From Hyperoodon ampullatus (lineage: Eukaryota; Chordata; Mammalia; Artiodactyla; Ziphiidae): 64,000 nt of DNA. The position numbers were made by a program, and so were the translations under genes. Under the pieces are notes generated by a model that was not told the origin of the DNA, searched no databases, and was given only the letters and a program-made list of their open reading frames with translations. Location: NCBI GenBank assembly GCA_949752795.1, contig OX457072.1, positions 2,604,001-2,668,000 of the forward strand. The letters run 5' to 3'. Shown in pieces: positions 12,001-24,000 of this stretch (its first letter is position 1; each line of letters starts with the position of its first letter).

Positions 12001-15000
12001 TTTAATAATAAATACCATCATGATCAATGTGGGAAAATCACATTTAAGATATAAGAAACCTCAGCTACACAAAGAAATTTTACTTGTTAATGTATGTTCA
12101 TCTCCTCTAGACCTAGAATGAATGCAGTAAGGTGGGAGACCTACATACCTGTTGTTCAGCAATCAAAGATGTTCGCACATTCTGCATTTCTTCGTTTTTT
12201 CTTTTCTCCTGCTCTTCAAGTTGTTCTAGAAACTTAGCTTTTTCTTCCTGGAGCTTTTCTTGAAGTTCAGCGACTAGGCTTGAAGAATCTTCTTTGGTAG
12301 ATTCAATGGTATGACTTTAAAAATTAAATACAGCATTAATTTTTTCAAAATTACACAGAACTAACACAACATTGTAAATCAACTATACTTCAATAACTTT
12401 TTTTTTTTTTTTTTTTTGCGGTACGTGGGCCTCTCACTGTTGTGGCCCCTCCCGTTGTGGAGCACAGGCTCCAGACACGCAGGCTCAGCGGCCACGGCTC
12501 ATGGGCCCAGCCGCTCCTTGGCATGTGGGATCTGCCCGGACCGGGGCACGGACCCGTGTCCCCTGCATCGGCAGGCGGACTCTCAACCATAACTTTTTTT
12601 TTTTAAGTAACCAAATGTATTTTAAGTACAATGTAAAGTCACTGAAGAATTTTGTCTAGAAAGAATGACATATAGTGAATTTAGATTTTTAGAAGACTGT
12701 TGTAAGGATCCTGGTCAGAACACTGGGGCATGTCTGCATGAGAGGTTTCAGCTGACACAGGACGCTAAGTAGTAAGAATCCTGTAGGAGTGCAATTGTGC
12801 GCTCACATCGCGTGTGCGTGCACAGGCAGGAAGTACTTTCCTTCCTAGGTGCCCTGCACCTGTGCACTGCCCAGTGCACCGAGGGCAGTGCTGTTTCTAT
12901 TTCAGGGTCAGTGCTGTGCGAGGATGAGGCAGGAAGGAGAGGACAGTTCCGGCACAAGGACGTTCAGACACTTCTGACTCTGTAAACACACGGTCATCCC
13001 CAACACCCAGGAGGAGCACCTGTGACATCAGCACAGGGTATGTGCTGACCCGCAAGGTGAACATTTTGGCAGTAAAAACAAAGAAAGAAGAGCTTATGGG
13101 GCTTCCCTGGTGGCGCAGTGGCTAAGAATCCGCCTGCCAGTGCAGGGGACACGGGTTTGATCCCTGGTGCGGGAAGATCCCACCTGCCGCGGCGCAACTA
13201 AGCCTGTGAGCCACAACTACTGAGCCTGCGCGCTACAACTACTGAGCCCGAGTGCCACAACTACTGAAGCCCGTGCGCCTAGAGCCTGTGCTCCGCTACA
13301 AGAAGCCACCGCAATGAGAAACCCGCGCACCACAAGGAAGAGCAGCCCCCGCTCGCCGCAACTAGAGAAAGCCCACACACGCGGCAACGAAGACCCAACG
13401 CAGGCAAAAAAAAAAACAACAAGAAAAGAGCTTTTAACATAAGAAATGATCCAGAACCACGCTGTGCTGGGGCAGGGCTTCTCGTGGCTCTATGGTCGGC
13501 CCTCCTTATCCTTGGGTTCCGCATCCACGGATTCAACCAACCACAAGTTGAAAATATCCCAGAAAGTTCCAGAAAGCAAAACCTGAATTTGCCTGAGGGC
13601 TGGCAACTATTTACACAGCATCTCACTGTGTTAGGTATTACAGGTAACCTAGAGATAATCTGAAGTGTACAGGAGGTTATATGCAAACACCACACCACTC
13701 TATACAAGTTGACTTGAGCTTCGGTGGGTTTTGGTATTTGGGGGAGGTCCTGGAACCAACCCCCATGACATCGAGGGACTGTTATTATTAGTCTGACCAA
13801 AAGCACACACTGTGTCACATTGCTGGAGGCTCCCATAGAAAACGCTCCAGATTACCACCAGCCCCATCATTCAGCTTTAGTTTGCAGGACTCTAAGGCCC
13901 CAAACGGCTCTGACCTCAGGGGGAATTAACCCTAGCAATTGAGCAGTAAGTAACAGCTGAATATTTTAAGTAGTTTTTTTAACAGCGTCACTGGCTGGCT
14001 TCCTCTGGGGAATTAGGAGCCATGTTTGTGTTGTGTGGGGAGAAGACGTAAAAAAGGGTTACAGTATCTCACAATTTAGTTAAAGGTGTTTCTGATCCAG
14101 CGGTGCTACCAGGGAAATCTAAGAAATTTATCAATAAAGGCTGCCCTCCCCCAAAAGAGAAACTTACATAACCCTATCTTTCCATATATTAATTTAAAAC
14201 CTTAAAAAGGCCCTGAGCTTAAAACTCAAGGAAGCAAGGTGTATCTGTTATCAGCTGGGAACGTCATCCCATCACACGGAACTTGAAGCACAGCAACTCT
14301 GGTTCCCCCACGTCCATTAACCAGTGTGTGCGAGCAAAGCTATTTCACCCAGTGCTCCTCGTAACTAGGAAACCCGCACTGAACACACACCAGAGTGGCC
14401 TCTCCCCCATCAGTGACTGCATTAGATTCGGGCCTAGTAACCGAGTAGTTGATCGTGGGTTTTTTAAAACTCTTCTGAGATCACAGAATAAGAGATTCGA
14501 AACGACACCCTATTCCAGTGTTCCCGTCCCCAGGCAGACCCACAGCAACTGCTCCTGGACACACGCCTATGAGCGGCACGGGAGGAAGGCTTCCCGACAC
14601 ATGCAAACCACACACACGTGTCCTGCATGCGTGTTCCGTGTACACGGGGTGTGAGAAAGCCCCTGCCCTCAACTCTCAAAATAATATATACTACTGAGCT
14701 CATTTTTCCCAGTTATATGGAGAAAAGGTACCCACTTTTAATTCTGCATTTCCTTAATCCCAAGTAGGCGGAGCAGCTATTCGCATCCTGGCTGTCTTCT
14801 GTCTTCTCTGATCTGTCGATTCACATCTTCTGCCCATTTTTCTCATGGACTGTTTGCCCTTTTCTCGCTCATCTGTGGGACCTCTCTGACATTACAGACA
14901 TAATTAATACTCCCATTTATATCTCGCCAACGCTTCTCCCAGGCAGGTGGCCTCTCAACGCTGCTGCTGGCAGATGGACAACCGGCCGAGTGGGGACGGC

Positions 15001-18000
15001 TGGGAGAGGAGGTGGCCTGGGTGCTGTCACATCGGCACCACTCCCTTCAAGTCTCCTCACTCCTTTTCAAGGGCTTCCTCTGTGCGACAGCAGCCGAGAA
15101 CGACACTCTGCAGAATCCCCTTCCCAGGAGGCTCTGGTCTCAAGTTTGGCAACAAAAAGTTACCTGCATAAAGGAGTGCTAGAGTCTGTCACTCCAGAGG
15201 GGGCTGTGACCAGAGAGGGAGGCAATGAGGGTCACAAGGGGTTTCCAGGTGAACTCCCTGGGTCGACGTCTCCGTAGACACCTGGCAGAAATCTCCAAAG
15301 AATCTGTAACGGTTTCCTGATGAGCCACCAGCTTTGTACTCAAGGTGACTGTGAACCTACCAACTCCCAGCCCTTCAGCAGCAACGCTTACCCTTCTCTC
15401 CGCCAGCCCTCCCCAAATTCATACAAGTTCTAAACCTAGTATTAAACCCTTTATTCTTGGAATACTTAAAAGAGGCTCTATTTTTCTAAGCTCATATCAG
15501 ACAGATACAAATACAACCCTAGGGGAGAAAACCATCAAGACAGAGACCTGGGACTGATTCTCTGACCGGCTCCAACCGGAAGGCAGCAACCACCTTGGCA
15601 CCAGGGCAACGGGCGCTCCGGTGGAGCCGGGCCCCCACTGCAGAGCCGGACAGCTGTGTCTTCCGGGAGTGAGAGTCTGGAGACGTCCAGCAGAGCCCCC
15701 AGTGCCCACCAAGCTCTTCTGCCCCCTTCTCTGGAGAGATCAGGATCACCTTCCTGAGGTCCCTTCTCAGTTAAGCTGATCTTTCTTCTCGACAACCTCT
15801 CCACCACTTCACTACTACTCGACCCAGCGCGGCTTTCAAATCCCCAGATCCCAGAGGAGCTAAAAATCTAACCAAGGAGAAAATACAACTGCAAGATTTT
15901 CTTCATTTATTTTGGCAGAATCATAGGAAATATGTACAGGGATGGACCCAATGAGAGTTACAACAGGAAGAATCAGGCCAAAATTTGTGTGGATGTAAAG
16001 ACCAGAGATTCTAGATTCAATATTAGCTATTATCAGTTTGCTATGGTGATAGCCTGAAACCTGGACCTAACGGGTAAAACACGGCCTGCGGGCCAGATCC
16101 GGCCTGTGACCTGTGAGTTTCACCGGAGCACAGCCGTGCCTGTTCGTTCATCTCTCTCACTCCTCTTGATACAACAGTGAAGCTAAATAGCTCAGAGACC
16201 ACTTATCCCTCAAAGTCTAGAACACTGAAAAGGAAGCCTTTACAGAAACTGCCAACTGGTTCCCTACACCAGTGACGCGCAAAGGGCGATCCACAGAACC
16301 CCGGAGGTAACAGTCAAGGGATCACTAAGGTCAAAACTACTCACACGATGACGCCAAGATGCTATCTTTTACTCCCTGCTGGCGTCGCACAGATGATAAA
16401 GCTGTTGACACCTTAATGGAGAGACAGTGGCACCAACTATACTCTCAATCACCGTATCCTGCACTTCAAAGCACTCCAAGGGAAGGCAGGTTTATTTTGG
16501 AATATCCTTGATGCAGTAAAATTATTAATATTACTGGATCCTGACCACTGAGCCTACATCTTTTAATCCTCTGTGTGACAAAATGAGAAGTACCTACGAA
16601 GCCCTTCTGCATCACAAGGTACGTCTGTCTCATGGAAAAGCACCTGCACATCTGTTTTGTGTGTGACGAAGGAGCACCTTCTTTCATGGTGCACTACTTC
16701 TATTTGAAAAATGACGAGCTCTGGTTATTTAGACTTGCATTTTTGATAGATGTTTTCTCAAAAATGATCAACATTACTTCAATGAATAAGTGACATAACT
16801 TGTTACCACTGACAAAATGTGACACTTTAAAAAGAAACTAAAATCCTGGGATTTATTATATACCCCCGGTAGGGCTCAGAGAATGCTCCTTCACCAAGGC
16901 TTTCAGAAACACCACCCCAAAGGCTCTGCAGGGTGCCTGCAGAAGAGGGAGAGTGGCGGGACAAGCCAGTAAAATTCAACGAGCTTCACGGGCAGGACAG
17001 GTTCTGGAGGGGAGAGGCCGACCAGCACCACTTAACCAGACGCAGGACGTGGTGCCCTCACAGGCAGCAGAGCCAGAGCAACCAAAAGTCTGACCCAGAA
17101 AAACCTCTGGCAGTGGCTGTCACTAGGGCTCTAACAGAATGGGCCAACAAAGGCTTATTAAACTGATTTTTAAAAAACCCGGTAGCTGGCGTTCAGAGAT
17201 CTAACTTCCAGAGAATCGCCATCTTTCACCCAATTCCAAGACCTGAGTCAGTCACCAACTACAATGCCAAAATTTTATACTGAGTTTTCTTTCTAACCTT
17301 CAGAGAGACCCACGGCCATTTTCCAGGCTGAGTGTATATTCAAGGAAAGTAATTAATCAACTTTTGAGGGAATACTGAGCACTGGTTCTCATGTTACTAA
17401 TGCCGCTGTGGTCCACCAGGACACCACTGACAACCATACACGAGAGACGCGTCATTCCATCTAGGATCTGAAATGGAACAGATGTAAAAGCAACTGTTGG
17501 CGAATCACTGCCGGTCCCCCTACTGATGGAACGAGGACCATTATGGCAGAAAGAGCCAGGTAAAATCCCTGAAACACAGAGGAGATTTCTACCACTATCT
17601 TGCTCAACTTAAGTATGTGTCCTGTCGAAAACATATAAAAACAAGCAGTGGGTTACCATAATTTAATCAGGTAGTGACTCCAATAAAACTGCTATTTCTT
17701 ACACAACCTCTTTACTGGAGCAAATTAACAAGACCACTACTACCTGACATGTAGCTACTGATACGGTGATTTCTTCCCCCTTTATTCTTATTAGTACAGA
17801 CCAGGGATAAACAAACTTTTCTCTGTAAAGACAAATACTGAATAGTATAAATGTTACTCAGACAATCTCCACCACAGCTACTCAACTCTGCTGAAAGCAG
17901 CCACAGGCCACAGCTAGAGAAATGGCCTCTCTGTGAGCCAATACAGCTGTGTTTACAAAACCAGGCTGTGGGCTGGATCCCCACAGGCCACAGACTATCA

Positions 18001-21000
18001 ATCCTGGGTAGAGACCACAGGAAGCAGTGTGATTTCACCAACAGGGACCGCAATCGACTGTCTTATCCAGGATTAGATCAACTCTCCTCCTCTGTTGAAA
18101 TCTCGTTGGCAGGGATATCGATCTTCCTGCTATTCCTCAAGAAATCACACTAATCCAACCCATTTATGGCAACATGCTCCTCAGGCCTGGTAAACAGGAA
18201 TTAGCCACTACTTGAGCTACCAGGGCAAGACACGTGAGTGCCGGTGGGGTGAGCAATGAGCGCCGTGGAAGCCCACAAGCCTGTGAGCACAGCGAGATTT
18301 CTGAGTGCCCAGCGGTCCAGGCCTGCGAGACGCCCGTCCAGGGTGCGGGTGAGGACCCCGAGGGCTGCGGGCAGCACCCAGTAGCCAGCTCCTCCTGGAC
18401 ACCTGCCCAGCCTCCTGCTGTGTGGGAGCCCCTGCAACCCGTGCCAGCTGCCCTGCGGCGGGGCCGTCTCCCAGCGGGTGCCTGACGTGTCTGCGGCCGA
18501 AGTGGGCAGTGTGCGGAGCCTCGGCAAGTCCTCCAGGAGAATCGCGGCTGAGGCGCTCAGGATCCCGAAGCGGGTGAGCGTCTCCCTTCCGTAAGGTGGC
18601 TCAGGGCTCGCTCCTGGGTCTAGAGGCCGAGAGCCTGACCGTGCTCTCCCCAGTTACCGCGCGACCTGGGACGCCTGTCAGGAAGGGGACACTGTCTCGC
18701 CCACGGAGCCAGGACGCCGGGGGGGACACTCGGGTGACGACGTGGTAGGCGCGAGGCGGGCCCACACGAGCCCCGGCAGCACCAGGCGGGCGCAGGAGGC
18801 GCTTCCCTTTTCTCCATCACAGCCACGGCGAGCCCGGCAGGGAAGCGGACTGGCGGGCCCGGCTCCAGAGCCCAGGGGCAGGACGAGAGCCCGGCGGGCA
18901 GGGGCGCCCGAGATCAGCGGTGAACTCGAGGACGCCCGCCCCGGGGGAGGACCGGCCAACAGAGTCTTGGAGAGAGACCGTCCGTGTGGAAAGGGGAACT
19001 TGGCGCCGCGCATCCACTCCGGGGTGGCGCATACGCCCCAGGGAGGGGAGACGGGGGACAGAGGCCGCGTCGCGGGAGCCTGGCTCCGGCAGGTCAGTGC
19101 GGGTGAGAGAGACGCGGGAGCCGGGGGAGGACAGGGTGCCCGGTGGCGGGCGGCCCGCCGTGCCAGGGCCTCACCTGCACCGGATTATTCCCAGAACCCC
19201 CTCTGCAACCGCAAATCCGCCAGCGAGGAGGACGAGCGTGGAGTCCGGAAGGAGAAGGGTGGCCGGGCCCGCTCCCCGGGGCCGCTCCCCGTCGTCCAGG
19301 AACACAGTCCCGGGCTGAGCCGCACCCCGAGCCCATCGCTGGGCCCCGTGGGGACGCCCGGAGCCGCCGCGCCGTCCCAGGGGCCCCGCCGGCCGCCAGC
19401 CGCGGTGGGCGCGCCAGCGTCTGTCCTCCTGCTGTGTCACCGGTGCCCTCCCAGCCTTCTGCGGTGACTGCCCGGACCTCGGCGTCCCCCAAGCTCTGAG
19501 AAGGTTCGTGTACGGCCTAGTTCCTCTAAGAGCCCGCCATCCCTCCGGAACACATAAAGGCTTTCTGTCTTCAAAACAGACGCGGAGGGTGGACTGCACA
19601 CCAGGGTATGAACACCACACAGCGGACAGTCGATCACAGGAGACGGTGTAAAAGTCCCTTTAACCTCCAGCCAGAGGTTAAAATAGCCAATGCAAATATA
19701 CCTATACATATGTTCCCTTGGAAAAATTAATGATAGAACCAACTGATAATGTTCTAGAAATTGTTTATTAGGCCACAAACCCCTTCAATGAATTTTAACG
19801 AGTGGAAATGCAGAAGCCCACTTTCTCTCAGCCAAGGCAGTAACGTCCGGCAGCGACCATAACGACAACGCAAAAACCCTCACCACTGTATAAACCCAGC
19901 ATTTAACATTATCTTTTGAATCACAGAGGAAATAACCGAAATTGTAATATCAAGAAAATAAGCACCAGAAAGCTAACCACCAACCCAGAAGTTACTAACT
20001 ACTTCTCTTTTATGCATACATACATACAGTATTTTAAAAGAATGAAAATAAGTAACTTCCAAATGAAGAATTTAGGGAAAGAACTACAAACAAACCAAAA
20101 GGAAATGTATAACTTAAAAAAGGAATAAGAAGATCCCGAAAACATAGGAAATTTTCAAAAATTATTCCTCTCAAAATCCAAAATACGAATCCATTTTTAA
20201 AAGCCATCCTAATGGATTCACGTAGCCTGTTCATTTTTTTTAGATGTCTGTGAGAAACACTACTTTAAAACGTACGTTTTTACCTCATAAAGTATCTCCA
20301 CCATTACCTTTACCTAAGGTAAATGAGTAAAAAATCAAGGTGCCGTGATGACACTCACAATTAAAATCTCCATCACTGAGACTTTAATTTTATGATCATA
20401 GACTGAAGTTCATTCTTACCTTTCTGCTATGTGACTCTCAAGATGTGTAATTTTTTCTAACAGCTCCTTCTCAACAGCTTCCCTTTCCAAGCTCATTTCT
20501 TTACGGGCAGTCTCAATAGCTGCCTCTTTTTCACAATTAAGCCTCTGAATCAGCTGTCCTCGGTCCTGTTCGTGCCTCATGACACATTCCTCTTTGTCTT
20601 TTTCAAGTTTCTGGATAATAGCTTCGTATTTCTCTTCTTGCTGGGTGATTTTCTCATCTTTTTGTTTCTCAAGAGCACTCAATTCTGAGTCCAGTTTACT
20701 CTGCAGTTCAGCCAATTCTTCTTTCAGGCCTTTTTCTACTTCAAATGCTTGGTGACGCAATGATGTCACTTTGTTTAACTCGGCTCTAAGCATATCAGAT
20801 TCTTCTTCATGTCTACTAAGTAACTCTGAAATGCACTGATCTTTTTCAATTGTCATTAAAGTTCTTAGTTCAGCCAAGCCCACCTGATAATTTTCATTAT
20901 CATCTTGAATCTTTTGGTTTAGTTTACTTATCTCTGTTCTCAAATGTTCTGTCTCTTGTTCAACCAGAGATTTTAAGGTCTCCTTCTGCTGGGCTCTGCT

Positions 21001-24000
21001 TTCTTCCAGCAAAATTTTTATTTCGTCCGTTTCTGCTTCCTTCAGGGCAAGTTCAACCTCTAACTTACATCTCGTGTCCGACAAATCAGAAACCTTGAGT
21101 TTTAATTCCTGGAGCTGCTGTTCTTTTTCCTGGATGGCTGTGGCATGAGAACCTTGCATCTGCTCGATTCTTTGTTGATTTTCCTTTTCTAATTTCTCCA
21201 AACAGACCTCATGGGCGGTCATGGCCTTCCTGAGCTCCTGGGTGTGCCTGACCTGCAGAGTGTCCTCCAAGTCCTTCAGCTGCCTCTGCTCCAGGCACTG
21301 GAGCTCCACCCTCAACAGCTGGAGCTTCTCATCATTCTCCGCACGGAGCTTCTTTAAGTCTTCTAGCACAGCCTCTCGTGACTGCTTCAGTTCTTCAATC
21401 TCACAGTGTTGCCTATGCATTATATTTTCCATCTCTAACAACTTCTGATCCTTTTCCTTCTGCAGGCAGATGACAGCTTCTTTCTCACATTTAACCAAAG
21501 CAAATTCGTTATCTTTATTTTGTAAAACCTCCTCAAGGCACACCAAGTCTCCTTTCAGCTTTGTGATTTTGTTTTCATTTTCTTCACTCTCCTTGACTAG
21601 TGCGGCAAGTTTGCCCTCATATTCACTTTTTAAAGACTGTAGTTCTTTTTGGTGTCTTTCATTTAGTGTTATTTCCAAAGAACATTTTACTTTTTCAATA
21701 ATGTTTCTTATTTCTACTGCTGTACACTTTAAAGAATTTGAGAAGTCACACTGTTCCTTCTGCACAAATGTTCGGAAGTGGCAAAGGTCCTCCTTTATGG
21801 TTTGTACACTGAGCTGCGAGTCGTGGGCAGTGACACGGCACTTCTCCAACTGGACGCTGAGAGACGCGTGGTGGCCCGAGTGCTCCTGACCTCGGGCACT
21901 CGTGTCCTGCATTCGCCTGCTGTCGATGGCATTGATGACTGAGGAGTAAAGGGATTCCACCATCATCTCTGGACTCTGTGGATCACTGATAGGATTGGAA
22001 GATGACAAGTTTTCCTCTATTACAAACTCATTCACTGCAGACATGAAATCTGATTCAGGACTTTCTGCTAATGAATCCAAGTCTAACGAAGCCTGGTGAA
22101 GAGTCTGTTCTATGTTTGGATGGGGGATAGTTTCAAAATCAAATGTATGTGCATCAATGCTATCCGGAGACAATTCTTCTAAGGGACAGACTGCAGGACA
22201 CAAGGGGCCCCGCACAGCGAGTGGAGGGGGTGTTCGGGGTGAGGTAGTAGTTGTGATTCCTGTCGTGCTTTCTATCCGGGGTGAGGAGGCCGCCTGTGGG
22301 GACGTCTGACTCGCGGATGCCTGGAAAAGAGAGGGACAGGCTTACAGAGCTGCAGCAACACGGGCATTAACGCTAACGGGGCGAACCACTAGGAAGAACG
22401 GGATTTGCCTTTTGTTCACTCAGTAGGTCTGTAATGGTCTGCGACATTTCATCCAAACTTTGTGCTGCTTTTACCAAATTATGTAGAGCAAGTACGTGCT
22501 GGTGTAGAGGGTCAAAGTCACAAAGTAAGGGCACCCTGAAAGAGAGCACAATCAAGTTAGATTTCTAATTTCTCAACGAAAGATGGCTAACTGCAACCAA
22601 ATACTATAATCTATGTCAAAAGCAACTCACCCTCGTCTTTCAATCAATACCATGAATAGTTTCAGCAGACTAAGACGTATCATTAAACGGGGGGGAAGGG
22701 GAGGCTGGGACGAATTGGGAGATCAGTCAGGATTGACATATATACACTACTGTGTGTAAAATAAACAGCTAGTGGGAACCTGCTGTAGAGCACAGGGAGC
22801 TCAGCTCAGTGCTCTGTGATGACCTAGATGGGTGGGAGGTCCAAGAGGGAGGGGATATATGTATACATATGGCTGATTCACTTCACTGTACAACAGAAAC
22901 TGACACACCATTGTAAAGCAATCATACTCCAATTAAAACATATAGATATAAATATATATATATATATAAAAAATAAATAAAGTGATAACTCAGAAATCTC
23001 TCACAGTATGCAACAACGTCAGACAACTACCAGAAAAGAATTAACTTCACATAAGGCATTAATTTCCTCCTACTGTATCTTCTTCATTTTCTGATCTTTT
23101 TTCTGGCCGTTTTCATGCTCCCCAGAAACTTCCCAAAGCGGCCACGAGCGCGCCGGCCATCATAACGCACTCCTCCGCTCCGGCATCCCCTGGGGTGCTG
23201 CTGCCCTTCCCACAGCTCCAGAAGAACGAAATCACCACAAGGCAGTGACTAAAGCTAAAAATAGGAACGGTATTTACCTGAGGAATGGCTGAACCTCGGA
23301 AGGACAGAATGATTGCAGAAACTGTAAATCTTCTAATGAAATGTCTGGAAGTTCACAGTCAAACTTCCGAGGCTTCTGTGTCTATAGTAAAAAATAATAA
23401 TGTACCAAAAAGTATACAGTATCCTTTTGTCACTGATTTCTTAGTATAATCAAATTCAATAACAAATAAACAAAAATGCTTCAAATGATCTACTCACACC
23501 TAAGAAACAGAATAAAATATAAAATGCAAATGAAGGACTATTCAGTGAGGATGGGGAGACCGCTTTTCTGAGTCCGAAATAACCGGGACGTGCAAGCTGT
23601 TGGTGATCAACTGCCGTGCTCACTCCCCACTTCTCTGTTCTCAGCGTCTTTTCATGGGAATTCTGGTATTCCCGCCAGCATTAAAGGAACCCATTTGTCT
23701 CGCTATTACACAGGCTATTCCCAAGTTTCTACCTGACCGACAGCACAGTCGTGAGGACAGCCCCAGCCCTCTGTATCTATTCCTGTCACCTAGTAGCGTG
23801 CTGTATTGTTTTAATGCAGTAAAGATCGTTTTTTCGTATGCCAAACTTCCTCCTTGCCCTTTTCTTCACCTCTTCATTACATTTTCCAAAATACAAAGTC
23901 TTAGCCAATTTCAGATTCGTAAAAAAATTATCTACCATTTCTTTATAAACATTGCCAAGAAATGCACCTTTTAGGATAACTCCAATGGTCTGAGTCATCA

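Larger units (their letters stand above)
9562..12148 (-). other. RB1CC1: RB1CC1 intron 16
   Basis: A 2,587-nt intron with one antisense SINE (about 10,999-11,212) and an old MIR piece (about 11,830-11,945). The rest is unassigned, including a mildly GC-rich patch at 11,400-11,640. Confidence 0.85.
12315..20419 (-). other. RB1CC1: RB1CC1 intron 15, repeat-rich, with a GC-rich block
   Basis: An 8.1-kb intron, the longest inside the coding part. It contains an L1 tail with a nested SINE (12.36-12.59 kb), a SINE (13.1-13.4), a Tigger MITE (13.49-13.78), an L1 fragment (14.7-14.96), hAT-type relics (16.1-16.9 and 17.8-18.0) and a CpG-rich block (18.2-19.5). No expressed gene is recognised. Confidence 0.88.

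Noticed and set aside
13279..13836. 185-codon minus-strand frame
   Set aside because: It runs across a SINE and a Tigger MITE; the residues come from repeat text.
18742..19467. 241-codon plus-strand frame in intron 15
   Set aside because: Stop-poor because of high GC; low-complexity composition, competing frames on both strands and no recognisable domain. The GC-rich block is kept as an observation, not as a gene.
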